DNA of 64,000 nucleotides, from positions 248,001 to 312,000 of the forward strand of contig NZ_JAUYZI010000001.1 of the NCBI RefSeq assembly GCF_030700245.1. The letters run 5' to 3'. The notes under the pieces are model-generated. The model saw only the letters and a program-made list of their open reading frames with translations. It did not search any database and was not told the DNA's origin. Origin of the DNA: Methylobacterium amylolyticum (lineage in GTDB: Bacteria; Pseudomonadota; Alphaproteobacteria; Rhizobiales; Beijerinckiaceae). This document shows positions 26,464 through 34,706 of the stretch, in pieces; the first letter of the stretch is position 1, and every line of letters starts with the position of its first letter. Made by a program: the position numbers and the translations under genes.

Positions 26464-26641
26464 GACCTTCCTTCTCACCTCTGCGGGAGAAGGTGGCCCG
26501 CGCAGCGGGTCGGATGAGGGGAGCGACGGTGCGGGACGGCGCGCGCGGCATCGACGCACGCGACCACGCCTGAAACGGGGCTCCCCTCTCCCGACCCCTG
26601 ATCACGCAGGGGCCACCCTCCCCCGCAGAGGGGGGAGGGAG
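26464..26641. repeat. Inverted-repeat intergenic element
   Basis: A stretch containing nested short palindromes: CCTTCTC/GAGAAGG (26470-26493), followed by GCGGGTCGGATGAGGGG, and at the other end CCCTCCCCC-GCAGA-GGGGGGAGGG. It has the look of the small mobile intergenic elements common in Rhizobiales genomes; no second full copy is in the window. Confidence 0.6.
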
Positions 26642-26677
26642 CACGGCGAGCTTCCTCGATGTCGGAGTTCAAACGAA

Positions 26678-26705
26678 GTGGGGCGGGCATCGCTGCCCGC
26701 CCCAC
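26678..26705 (-). terminator. Strong hairpin terminator of the pnt operon
   Basis: Perfect 12-bp stem GTGGGGCGGGCA/TGCCCGCCCCAC with a 4-nt loop, 26 bp past the pntB stop. On the minus strand it is followed by TTCGTTT, a weak T tract, so it probably terminates pntAA-pntAB-pntB. Confidence 0.65.
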
Positions 26706-26731
26706 CCGGATCCACAGACGTCCGAAAAAAA

Positions 26732-28132
26732 TCAGACGGACTTGAGGATGCTGTCGACCACCTTCTTGGCGTCGCCGAACAGCATCATGGTGTTGTCGCG
26801 GAAGAACACCTCGTTCTCGACGCCGGCGTAGCCCGAGCCCATGCCGCGCTTGATGAACAGCACGGTCTTGGCCTTCTCGACGTCGAGGATCGGCATGCCG
26901 TAGATCGGCGAGGTCTTGTCGGTCTTGGCGGCCGGGTTGGTGACGTCGTTGGCGCCGATCACGAAGGCCACGTCCGCCTGCGGGAACTCGCCGTTGATGT
27001 CCTCCAGCTCGAACACCTCGTCGTAGGGGACGTTGGCCTCGGCCAGGAGCACGTTCATGTGGCCCGGCATGCGGCCCGCCACCGGGTGGATGGCGTACTT
27101 CACGTCGACGCCCTCCTTCTTCAGCATGTCGGCCATCTCGCGCAGGCTGTGCTGCGCCTGGGCGACCGCCATGCCGTAGCCGGGGACGATGATCACGCGC
27201 TCGGCGTTCTTCATGATGTAGGCGGCGTCGTCGGCCGAGCCCTGCTTCACGGGCCGCGTCTCGACCTGGCCCCCGCCGGCCGCCGCGGCGGAATCGCCGC
27301 CGAAGCCGCCGAGGATGACCGAGATGAACGAGCGGTTCATCGCGTGGCACATGATGTAGGACAGGATCGCGCCCGACGAGCCGACCAGCGCGCCGGTGAT
27401 GATCAGCGCGAGGTTGCCGAGCGTGAAGCCGATGCCGGCCGCGGCCCAGCCCGAGTAGGAGTTCAGCATCGACACGACGACGGGCATGTCGGCGCCGCCG
27501 ATCGGGATGATGATCAGGCCGCCGAGCACCAGCGAGACGATGACGATGAGCCAGAACAGGCCCTTCGACTCGGTGCCGATGAACAGCGCGAGCAGCAGCA
27601 CGAGGCCGGCGGCGAGCGCCGCGTTGATCAGGTGGCGCTGCGGCAGCATGATCGGCTTGCCGGACATGCGGCCGTCGAGCTTGGCGAAGGCGATGACCGA
27701 GCCGGTGAAGGTGATGGCGCCGATCGCCACACCGAGGCCCATCTCGAACAGCGACTGCTTGTGGAAGTGGCCGTTCTCGATGATGCCGAAGGCCTGCGGG
27801 GCGTAGAGGGCGCCCGCCGCCACCGCCACCGCCGCGAGGCCGACCAGCGAGTGGAAAGCCGCCACGAGCTGCGGCATCGCCGTCATCGGCACGCGCTTGG
27901 CGATCACCGCGCCGGCACCGCCGCCGATGCCGAGCCCGAGCAGGACGAGGATCCACGCCCCGGCCCCCGCCGGCGGGTGGCCGACCAGGGTGGTGAGCAC
28001 GGCGAGCCCCATGCCCACCATGCCGTACATGTTGCCCTGGCGGGACGTGGTGGGGTGCGACAGCCCCCGCAGCGCCATGATGAACAGGACGCCGGCGACG
28101 ATGTAGAGAAGGGAGGAGACGTTCTCGGACAT
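26732..28132 (-). CDS. pntB: NAD(P) transhydrogenase subunit beta
   Basis: Membrane subunit of the proton-translocating transhydrogenase, which uses the proton gradient to drive NADPH formation from NADH. About nine transmembrane helices fill residues 1-265, including FHSLVGLAAVAVA and IGAITFTGSVIAF. The soluble NADP-binding domain III follows, with IIVPGYGMAVAQAQHS, HPVAGRMPGHMNVLLAEA, FVIGANDVTNPAAKTD, KRGMGSGYAGVEN and DNTMMLFGDAKK. 466 residues. 4 nt separate it from pntAB; it is the last gene of the operon and is followed by a strong hairpin. Confidence 0.96.
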   Translation of the reverse strand: MSENVSSLLYIVAGVLFIMALRGLSHPTTSRQGNMYGMVGMGLAVLTTLVGHPPAGAGAWILVLLGLGIGGGAGAVIAKRVPMTAMPQLVAAFHSLVGLAAVAVAAGALYAPQAFGIIENGHFHKQSLFEMGLGVAIGAITFTGSVIAFAKLDGRMSGKPIMLPQRHLINAALAAGLVLLLALFIGTESKGLFWLIVIVSLVLGGLIIIPIGGADMPVVVSMLNSYSGWAAAGIGFTLGNLALIITGALVGSSGAILSYIMCHAMNRSFISVILGGFGGDSAAAAGGGQVETRPVKQGSADDAAYIMKNAERVIIVPGYGMAVAQAQHSLREMADMLKKEGVDVKYAIHPVAGRMPGHMNVLLAEANVPYDEVFELEDINGEFPQADVAFVIGANDVTNPAAKTDKTSPIYGMPILDVEKAKTVLFIKRGMGSGYAGVENEVFFRDNTMMLFGDAKKVVDSILKSV

Positions 28133-28136
28133 CCGC

Positions 28137-28589
28137 TCAGCCCTTCTTCTTGTACATGCCGAGCATGCGCTGCGTGACGAGGAAGCCGCCGAAGATGTTC
28201 ACGCTGGCGAGCACGATGCCGATGAAGCCGAAGAACCGGGCGACGCCCGTGCCCTTCTCGACGAGCGGCACTCCGACCGCGAGCAGCGCGCCGACGATGA
28301 TCACAGAGGAGATCGCGTTGGTGACCGACATCAGCGGCGTGTGCAGCGCCGGGGTCACCGACCAGACCACGTAGTAGCCGACGAAGATCGCCAGCACGAA
28401 GATCGCGAGCCGGAACACGGTGGGATCGACGGCGCCGTGGGTGGCCGCGGCCACGCCGTGGCCCATGCCGTCGGCGATGGCCTGGGCCTGGTCGGCGGCG
28501 TTGCGCGCCACCTGCGCCGCCGCGCGGGCGGCGTCGGCCAGCACGCGCGTCTGGTCGGCCGCCTGATCGGGGGGAATAACGTTCGCCAT
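28137..28589 (-). CDS. pntAB: NAD(P) transhydrogenase subunit alpha, membrane part
   Basis: Small membrane component of transhydrogenase domain II, separate from the soluble alpha part as in Rhodospirillum rubrum. After an Ala/Gln-rich soluble helix of about 50 residues come four helices: [62 protein letters not shown] and a short basic C-terminus. The conserved [13 protein letters not shown] is diagnostic. The ATG at 28589 gives 150 residues; the long N-terminal helix is typical of alphaproteobacteria. It sits between pntAA and pntB. Confidence 0.94.
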   Translation of the reverse strand: MANVIPPDQAADQTRVLADAARAAAQVARNAADQAQAIADGMGHGVAAATHGAVDPTVFRLAIFVLAIFVGYYVVWSVTPALHTPLMSVTNAISSVIIVGALLAVGVPLVEKGTGVARFFGFIGIVLASVNIFGGFLVTQRMLGMYKKKG

Positions 28590-28612
28590 TCGGATGCTCC
28601 TGTCGACCGGGT

Positions 28613-29845
28613 TCAGGCGGCGCCGGCCGTGCTGGCCTTGCTCGTCTCGGACTTGTCTCCGTCCGATCTGGCGAGCCCGACGGCGGCGGCCTCCGAGGCG
28701 GCCCCGTCGGTCTTGGGCTGGAACGAGGCGTGGACGACCGAACCGTCGCGGGTGAGGTTCGTGGCCTTCACCAACTCGTCGTCCCACTTGATCGCGAGCG
28801 CCTTCGATTCCTTGTCGATCAGGGTCTCCAGGAAGGCGTAGAGGTTGCGCGCGTAGAGGCTCGACGCGGTGGCCGCGAGGCGACCCGGGACGTTGAGGTG
28901 CCCGACGATCTTCACGCCCTTGTCGGTGGTGACGATCTCGCCGGCCTTGGCGCCGGCCACGTTGCCGCCGCGCTCCACCGCGAGGTCGATCAGCACCGAG
29001 CCGGGCTTCATCGAGGCGACCATCTCCTCGGAGACGAGCTTGGGCGCGGGCCGGCCCGGGATCAGCGCCGTGGTGATGACGATGTCCTGCTTGGCGATGT
29101 GGCCCTTCACCAGCTCGGACTGCTTGCGCTGGTAGTCCGCCGACATCTCCTTGGCGTAGCCGCCCGCGGTCTCGGCCTGCTTGAACTCGTCGTCCTCGAC
29201 CGCGACGAACTTGGCGCCGAGCGACTCGACCTGCTCCTTGGTGGCCGGGCGCACGTCCGTCGCCGTCACGACCGCACCGAGGCGGCGGGCGGTGGCGATG
29301 GCCTGGAGGCCGGCGACGCCGACGCCCATCACGAACACGCGGGCGGCGGGCACGGTGCCCGCGGCGGTCATCATCATCGGCATGGCGCGGCCGTACTCGG
29401 CGGCCCCGTCCACCACCGCGCGGTAGCCCGCGAGGTTCGCCTGGCTGGAGAGCACGTCCATCACCTGCGCGCGGGTGATGCGCGGCATCAGCTCCATGGC
29501 GAAGCCGTCGACCCCCGCCTCGGCCATGGCCTGGAGAGCCTGCTCGTTGCCGTAGGGATCCATGATCGCGACGACGACCGTGCCGCGCTTGAGCAGCTTC
29601 AGCTCCTCGGCGCCCGGGCGGCGGACCTTGAGGACGAGGTCGGCGTCGCGCGCCGCGTCCTCGGCGCTGCCCGCGACGGTGGCGCCCGCGGCCTCGAACT
29701 CGCCGTCCGGCACGCCGGCCTTCAGGCCGGCGCCGGACTGGACCACGACATCGGCACCGAGTGCCTTGAACTTCTTCACCGTTTCCGGCACCGCCGCGAC
29801 CCGCGGTTCCGCGGAGTCCGTCTCGGACAGCACAGCGATGCGCAT
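28613..29845 (-). CDS. pntAA: NAD(P) transhydrogenase subunit alpha, NAD-binding part
   Basis: Soluble NAD(H)-binding domain I of the transhydrogenase, related to alanine dehydrogenase. Diagnostic segments are [45 protein letters not shown], the Rossmann motif [22 protein letters not shown], the mobile loop region around GYAKEMS, and [13 protein letters not shown]. 410 residues with a polar Ala/Ser tail. It leads pntAA-pntAB-pntB, with 202 nt upstream for the promoter. In this organism such an enzyme would feed NADPH to biosynthesis. Confidence 0.95.
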   Translation of the reverse strand: MRIAVLSETDSAEPRVAAVPETVKKFKALGADVVVQSGAGLKAGVPDGEFEAAGATVAGSAEDAARDADLVLKVRRPGAEELKLLKRGTVVVAIMDPYGNEQALQAMAEAGVDGFAMELMPRITRAQVMDVLSSQANLAGYRAVVDGAAEYGRAMPMMMTAAGTVPAARVFVMGVGVAGLQAIATARRLGAVVTATDVRPATKEQVESLGAKFVAVEDDEFKQAETAGGYAKEMSADYQRKQSELVKGHIAKQDIVITTALIPGRPAPKLVSEEMVASMKPGSVLIDLAVERGGNVAGAKAGEIVTTDKGVKIVGHLNVPGRLAATASSLYARNLYAFLETLIDKESKALAIKWDDELVKATNLTRDGSVVHASFQPKTDGAASEAAAVGLARSDGDKSETSKASTAGAA

Positions 29846-30047
29846 TCTGCGTCTTCCCTATGTTTCCAATCTCGGTCCTCGAATGCGCGAAGCGTCGCGG
29901 CTTTTCGAGACGGTCGGCGGGATTGCGGTGAGGGATCGAAGCCGAATGTAACCGACCGCGGACGGACGTCCGCCGCAACGATTTTCGGCACGGAGCGGCC
30001 GATGCACGCCCCGTGCCGATTGAACGGTGATCCGGCGGATGTGGCGG

Positions 30048-30341
30048 TCAGCCGAAGGCGAGATAGAGCGCGAGCAGGACGGCCACGACGAAGGGCGCGC
30101 GCCAGCCGATGGCCGGGGCCAGGGCGCCGAGGGTGCCGGCCGCACCCGAGACGACCACGCCGAAGATCGCCAGCAGCCACGCCTCGCGGAGGCCGCCCAC
30201 GGCGAGCGCCAGCACCCAGCAGATCACCACGCCGGTGGCGATCTCGACGAAGCGGACGAAGCCGCGATAGGTCTGCTCGTGAGTCTTGGCGTCCATCGCC
30301 GGGCTGTAGCTGTGCCCGGACACGCTCTCACTGTGGGCCAT
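30048..30341 (-). CDS. aa3-type cytochrome c oxidase subunit IV
   Basis: 97 residues from the ATG at 30341. The N-terminus is hydrophilic (MAHSESVSGHSYSPAMDAKTHEQTY), followed by RGFVRFVEIATGVVICWVLALAV as the first helix and two more short hydrophobic segments. The MDAKTHEQTYRGFV context matches the small bacterial aa3-type oxidase subunit IV family (PF07835), though those are usually about 45-70 residues with one helix; this one has two extra hydrophobic segments. Oxidase subunits I-III are not in the window. Confidence 0.8.
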   Translation of the reverse strand: MAHSESVSGHSYSPAMDAKTHEQTYRGFVRFVEIATGVVICWVLALAVGGLREAWLLAIFGVVVSGAAGTLGALAPAIGWRAPFVVAVLLALYLAFG

Positions 30342-30477
30342 CGGATGCTCGTTTCCCTTGGGCGCGATTTTTTTGGCTCCTTGCGCGTGTAGCCCATGCA
30401 TTTTTCCGCCGCAATCGGACCTACGGCGGAGACGCGCGGGGCACGGTGGACGCTGCCCCGGCCGCGGAGGGCCCGCG

Positions 30478-31860
30478 TCAGGTCGGCTTGGGCAGCCCGG
30501 CCGTCTCCAGCGCCGCCGCCTGCCGTTCCGCCAGGGCGTCGAGGGAGAAATGCTCGATCTCGGCCTCGAACAGGCGGTGGTAGTTCAGCTCGGAACGCAG
30601 GTGCAGGAACACCGCGCCGAGGCCGACGGCGGCGCGGTCCATGAACACGAATTCCTGGGGCACGGTGACGGGCCCGCGCTCCTTCAGAGCCTGATGGACC
30701 TGGAAGGCCTGCCGCCGCCCGTACTCGCCGGGCTTGACGCCGTCGGCGACGGTGCGGACCCGGTCCTCCAGCAGCGGCCCGTAAATGAACCGCGCCCAGA
30801 TGTTGAGGATCTCGACCTTCTCCTTGTCGAGGTCCTTGAAGCCCCAGGACTCGTAGGCGTGGACGACGCGCGCGGTGTCGTTCTCGAGCAGCCCGCGATA
30901 GAGGTCGACCACGCCGCCGACGAAGCGCGGGTGGAAGATGCGCACGCAGCCGTAGTCGAGCAGGTTGATGCCCGCTGCCTCGCCTCCTTGCGAGAACACC
31001 GTGTAATTGCCGAGATGCGGGTCGCCGTGGATCACCGCCGCCCGGCTGAACGGGTGCCACCACGCCTTGAACATCGCGCCGGCGATGCGGTTGCGCACCT
31101 CCACCGGGCCCTCGGTGAAGCCGAGGATCCGGTCGCCGTCGAGCCAGCCCAGCGTCAGCAGGCGCCGGGTCGAGAGATCGGGGTGCACCCGCGGCACCCG
31201 CACGGCATCGATGTCCTTGAGCACCGAGCCGTAGAGGTTCGCGTGCCGGGCCTCGCGGGCGTAGTCCAGCTCCTCGCGGACGCGCGCGCCGATCTCCTTG
31301 GCGATCTCGCGGGTGTCGAGCCACGTGTTCATCCGCCGGTGCAGGGCGAAGGCGACTTCGAGCTGCTTCAGGTCGGCCTCGACCGCCGACTGCATGTCCG
31401 GGTACTGGAGCTTGCAGGCGAGGCGCTCGCCGCCCTTCGTCGTCGCCCGGTGCACCTGTCCGAGCGAGGCGGCGGCGGCGGGCTTGAGGTCGAAGCTGCC
31501 GAAGCACGACTGCCAGTCGGGGCCGAGTTCCGACTGCATCCGCCGCTTGACGAAGGCCGCGCCCATCGGCGGCGCGTCGGCCTGGAGCTTCTGCAACTCC
31601 GCCGCGTATTCCGGCGGCAGCAGGTCGGGGACGGTGGCGAGGAGCTGCGCCACCTTCATGATCGGGCCCTTCAGCCCGCCGAGCGCCTGGGCGAGCGCGG
31701 CGGCGTTGGTGGTGCCCTCCCCGCCGAAAAGGCGGGCCACCGCCATCCGCGCGGCGACGCCCCCGACATTGGCGCCGACGCTGGCGTAACGCCCCGCGCG
31801 GGCGGTGAAGCGGTTGGCTTCGCGGTCTGCTCCGGCCATCTCTCTGCGATCTCTCGACAT
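30478..31860 (-). CDS. ABC1/AarF (UbiB-like) family atypical kinase
   Basis: 460-residue protein kinase-like protein of the ABC1/ADCK/UbiB family. It shows the family's N-terminal KxGQ-type extension as KGPIMKVAQLLATVPDLLPPEY, an Ala-rich nucleotide loop AAAASLGQVHRA, a catalytic-lysine segment LACKLQYPDM, EELDYAREARHANLY, HGDPHLGNYTVF as the catalytic-loop equivalent and LLDYGCVR in place of DFG. There is no C-terminal membrane segment, so it is the soluble type rather than canonical UbiB. Family members support ubiquinone or lipid metabolism; the exact role is unknown. Confidence 0.88.
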   Translation of the reverse strand: MSRDRREMAGADREANRFTARAGRYASVGANVGGVAARMAVARLFGGEGTTNAAALAQALGGLKGPIMKVAQLLATVPDLLPPEYAAELQKLQADAPPMGAAFVKRRMQSELGPDWQSCFGSFDLKPAAAASLGQVHRATTKGGERLACKLQYPDMQSAVEADLKQLEVAFALHRRMNTWLDTREIAKEIGARVREELDYAREARHANLYGSVLKDIDAVRVPRVHPDLSTRRLLTLGWLDGDRILGFTEGPVEVRNRIAGAMFKAWWHPFSRAAVIHGDPHLGNYTVFSQGGEAAGINLLDYGCVRIFHPRFVGGVVDLYRGLLENDTARVVHAYESWGFKDLDKEKVEILNIWARFIYGPLLEDRVRTVADGVKPGEYGRRQAFQVHQALKERGPVTVPQEFVFMDRAAVGLGAVFLHLRSELNYHRLFEAEIEHFSLDALAERQAAALETAGLPKPT

Positions 31861-31921
31861 CTCAAGCCGAGATATGCCGCCCGCGCCGCAGCGCCAGGGC
31901 GCCGGATCGCCGCGTCGCGGA

Positions 31922-32324
31922 TCAGGCCGGCCAGGTGTCGCGGATCCAGCGCGTGAGCCCGGATTCGTCGATCTCGCCGGCTGCGAGGCCGCGGATCATC
32001 ACCACCGCCTCCTCGGCGACGAAGTCGATGTCGTTCAACCCGAGGAACGTCACGAGGGCGAGAAGGGCCGCCCGCTTGTTGCCGTCGATGAACGGGTTGT
32101 TCTTGGCGATGCCGAACGCGTAGGCCGCGGCCAGCTCCGCCAAGTCCGGCTCGCCGTAGGCGGCATGGTTGACCGGGCGGCCGAGGGCCGACTTCGAGCG
32201 CGCCCTCGTCCCGGATGCCCGTCGGACCGCCGAACTGCCGAACTGCCGAACTGCCGAACTGCCGGAGCTGCTGTGCATGGATGGCTTGGACCAGCTCGCT
32301 CGTGAGCCAGACGATCTCGCTCAT
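31922..32324 (-). pseudogene. doc: Death-on-curing (Doc/Fic) toxin, frameshifted
   Basis: Reading from the ATG at 32324 gives MSEIVWLTSELVQAIHAQQ and then GGPTGIRDEGALE. The matching continuation SALGRPVNHAAYGEPDLAELAAAYAFG is in another frame because one extra base lies near 32192-32196 (CTCGAAGTCGG where CTCGAGTCGG is expected). Before the shift, an (8-bp)x4 tandem repeat has added 8 residues (SSAVRQFG) in frame. The Fic/Doc motif reads NPFIDGNKR, with Asn where the catalytic His normally stands. An alternative start at 32278 would express the C-terminal part in its own frame. The 4-nt overlap with the upstream antitoxin gene identifies a toxin-antitoxin pair. It is probably inactive, unless the shift is a sequencing error or is corrected by change in repeat number. 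Confidence 0.8.
32230..32261. repeat. 8-bp tandem repeat, four perfect copies, within doc
   Basis: CCGAACTG x 4 on the plus strand (CAGTTCGG in the coding sense). Since 8 is not a multiple of 3, gain or loss of one unit changes the reading frame. This is the architecture of a slipped-strand contingency locus. Confidence 0.9.
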
Positions 32325-32545
32325 TTTGCGAGTTCGGCCAGCGCGTTGCGATAGGTTCTCATCGCCTTCTCGGCGATCTTCATGCCCTTCTCGAACGTCG
32401 GGTCGTACGGCGACAGCCGCACCGAACCGTCCGCCTGCTCGGTGACGTAGAGCCAGTCGCCCTGCGCCAGATTGAGCTTCCCGACGAACTCCTCGGGGAG
32501 GATCAGGCCCGTCGAGTTGCCGATCTTCTTCACTTCGAGCTTCAT
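32321..32545 (-). CDS. AbrB/MazE-type antitoxin
   Basis: 74-residue antitoxin of the AbrB/MazE/SpoVT swapped-hairpin fold: KLEVKKIGNSTGLILPEEFVGKL (residues 2-24) is the DNA-binding half, with the basic KKIGNS turn, followed by LAQGDWLYVTEQADGS. The C-terminal helix (FEKGMKIAEKAMRTYRNALAELAK) would bind the toxin. It starts at the ATG at 32545; a GTG 6 nt upstream is possible. Its stop overlaps the doc start in ATGA, so it controls and neutralises the now-damaged Doc toxin. Autorepression is expected for the family. Confidence 0.85.
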   Translation of the reverse strand: MKLEVKKIGNSTGLILPEEFVGKLNLAQGDWLYVTEQADGSVRLSPYDPTFEKGMKIAEKAMRTYRNALAELAK

Positions 32546-32572
32546 GATCACATCCCGCGACGACGGCCCGAT

Positions 32573-34456
32573 TCAGGCAGGACCTTCCATCCCCTCCAGC
32601 TCGGCGATCATCCCCTCGATCATCCCGAGGCCGATCTGCCAGAAGCCCGGGTCGCGGGCGTCGAGGCCGAAGGGCGCCAGCAGCTCGCCGTAGGGCTTCG
32701 AGCCGCCGGCCGCGAGCAGGGCGAAGTAGCGCTCCACGAAGCCGCCCTCGGCCTTCGCGTAGACCCCGTAGAGCGAGTTCACGAGGCAGTCGCCGAAGGC
32801 GTAGGCGTAGACGTAGAACGGAGAGTGGATGAAGTGCGGGATGTAGGCCCAGTACGGCTCGTAGCCGTCGTCGAGGGCGATGGCCGGCCCGAGGGACTCC
32901 GCCTGCACCGACAGCCACAGGGCGTTGATCTGCTCGGTGGTCAGCTCGCCCTTGGCGCGGGCGAGGTGGACCTTCCGCTCGAACGAGTAGAACGCGATCT
33001 GGCGCACCACCGTGTTGATCATGTCCTCGACCTTGGCGGCGAGCATCGCCCGGCGCTGGGTCGTGTCGGTGGTGGCGGCCAGGAGCTTGCGGAAGGTCAG
33101 CATCTCGCCGAACACGCTGGCGGTCTCGGCGAGCGTCAGCGGCGTCGGCGCCATCAGCGCGCCGTTCGGGCCGGCGAGCACCTGGTGGACACCGTGGCCG
33201 AGTTCGTGCGCGAGCGTCATCACGTCCCGCGGCTTGCCCTGGTAGTTCACCAGCACGTAGGGGTGGACCGAGGGCACGGTCGGGTGCGCGAAGGCGCCGG
33301 GCGCCTTGCCGGGGCGGGTCGGCGCGTCGATCCAGCCCCGGTCGAAGAACTTCCGGGCGATCCCCGCCATCTCCGGCGAGAAGGCGTCGTAGGCCGAGAG
33401 CACCGTGTCGCGCGCCTCGGCCCAGGGGATGGTGCGCTGCTCCACCCGCGGCAGCGGCGCGTTGCGGTCCCAGTAGGGCAGGCTGTCGGCCCCGAACCAC
33501 TTCGCCTTCAGCCGGTAGTAGCGGTGCGACAGCCGCGGGTAGGCGGCGCGGACCGCATCGACCAGGGCGCCGACCACCTCCGGCTCGACACGGTTGGCGA
33601 GGTGGCGGGCATCGGCCACGTCCTTGAATCCGCGCCAGCGGTCGGAGATCTCCTTGTCCTTGGCCAGGGTGTTGGTGATGAGGGTGAACACCCGGAGGTT
33701 GGCCCGCAGCACCTCGCTGATCGCCCCGGCCGCCTCCCGGCGCACCGCCCCGTCGGGGTCCTGGAGCTTGTTGAGAGTCGGCTCCAGCGGCATGCGCTCG
33801 CCCTGGACGGTGAAGCGCAGGCTGGCGATCGTCTCGTTAAACAGCCGGTCCCAGGCGGCGTTGGCGGTGACCGACTTCTCCAGGAACAGCTTCTCGATCC
33901 GGTCGTCGAGCTGGTGGGGCTTCTCCCGGCGCAGGTCGTCGATCCAGGGCGCGTAGCGGGCGAGCGGCTCGCGGGTCTTGATCGCGTCCATCACCGCGTC
34001 GTCGACCCGGTTCAGCTCCAGGGCGAAGAACAGCAGGTCGGCTGAGGCGCTGGTCAGGCGCTCGCGGGTGTCGCCGTAGAACTTGGCCCGCGCCTCGTCG
34101 GTGGTGTCGCCCGAGTAGACGAGCCCGGCGAACGACATCAGCTTGCCGAGCAGGTCCTCGATGCCCTCATAGGCGCTCACGGCGTTCGAAAGGCGTTCGG
34201 CCGCGTCGGGCCCCGCCGCGATCGCCGCGATCCGGCCGGCGTAGGATTCGGAGAAGCGGCGGCACTCCTCCTCGGCCCGGGTCAGGTCGGCGGAGAATTC
34301 CGGGGCGTCGAGGCCGGAATAGAGGTCCGAGAGGTCCCATTCCGGCAGGTGGCCGAGCTGGTGGCCGAGTTCGGCGGCCCGGGCGGCGGCGCGCGCGGCG
34401 CTCGCGCCCTCGACCATGCGGGAGGGCGTCGGCGGGGCGGCGGGGCTCGGCGTCAT
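32573..34456 (-). CDS. pepF: Oligoendopeptidase F (M3 family metallopeptidase)
   Basis: Cytosolic zinc peptidase that degrades short peptides, 627 residues. The N-terminal helical half contains LPEWDLSDLYSGLDAPEF. The catalytic domain has TLAHELGHGVHQVLAG, with the two zinc histidines and the glutamate of HExxH, then LTLAETASVFGEML carrying the third zinc ligand, and the conserved YWAYIPHFIHSPFYVYAYAFG near the C-terminus. Length and order match the family. It lies 27 nt upstream of the antitoxin gene on the same strand and may be cotranscribed. Confidence 0.94.
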   Translation of the reverse strand: MTPSPAAPPTPSRMVEGASAARAAARAAELGHQLGHLPEWDLSDLYSGLDAPEFSADLTRAEEECRRFSESYAGRIAAIAAGPDAAERLSNAVSAYEGIEDLLGKLMSFAGLVYSGDTTDEARAKFYGDTRERLTSASADLLFFALELNRVDDAVMDAIKTREPLARYAPWIDDLRREKPHQLDDRIEKLFLEKSVTANAAWDRLFNETIASLRFTVQGERMPLEPTLNKLQDPDGAVRREAAGAISEVLRANLRVFTLITNTLAKDKEISDRWRGFKDVADARHLANRVEPEVVGALVDAVRAAYPRLSHRYYRLKAKWFGADSLPYWDRNAPLPRVEQRTIPWAEARDTVLSAYDAFSPEMAGIARKFFDRGWIDAPTRPGKAPGAFAHPTVPSVHPYVLVNYQGKPRDVMTLAHELGHGVHQVLAGPNGALMAPTPLTLAETASVFGEMLTFRKLLAATTDTTQRRAMLAAKVEDMINTVVRQIAFYSFERKVHLARAKGELTTEQINALWLSVQAESLGPAIALDDGYEPYWAYIPHFIHSPFYVYAYAFGDCLVNSLYGVYAKAEGGFVERYFALLAAGGSKPYGELLAPFGLDARDPGFWQIGLGMIEGMIAELEGMEGPA

Positions 34457-34706
34457 GGTCTGGGAACTTCCTGCGTGCGGCGCCGCGGCGGCGCCGTCGG
34501 TCTGATATCGATCGGCTCGGCCCCGCGTTCAACGGACCGGCCCGTCACAACGGCCCGGTCCCGGTCACGATCCGTGGCAAACGTCGTTAAGCGGCACTTT
34601 ACGTCTCTCGGCCACCCTGCGGTTCGAAACGAAACAGCCGCCGAATCGCACGCGCCGGGCAGCGCCCGCGCCGCGGACGGCCACGCGCGCCGCACCGGGA
34701 GCCGCC

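Noticed and set aside
26464..26641. Considered as a CRISPR-like or insertion sequence remnant
   Set aside because: No regularly spaced repeats and no transposase reading frame; it fits a small palindromic intergenic element.
31671..33500. Long open frame of about 600 codons through doc, the antitoxin and pepF
   Set aside because: It runs out of frame with pepF and the ABC1 gene and encodes Arg-rich non-family sequence; it only reflects high GC content.
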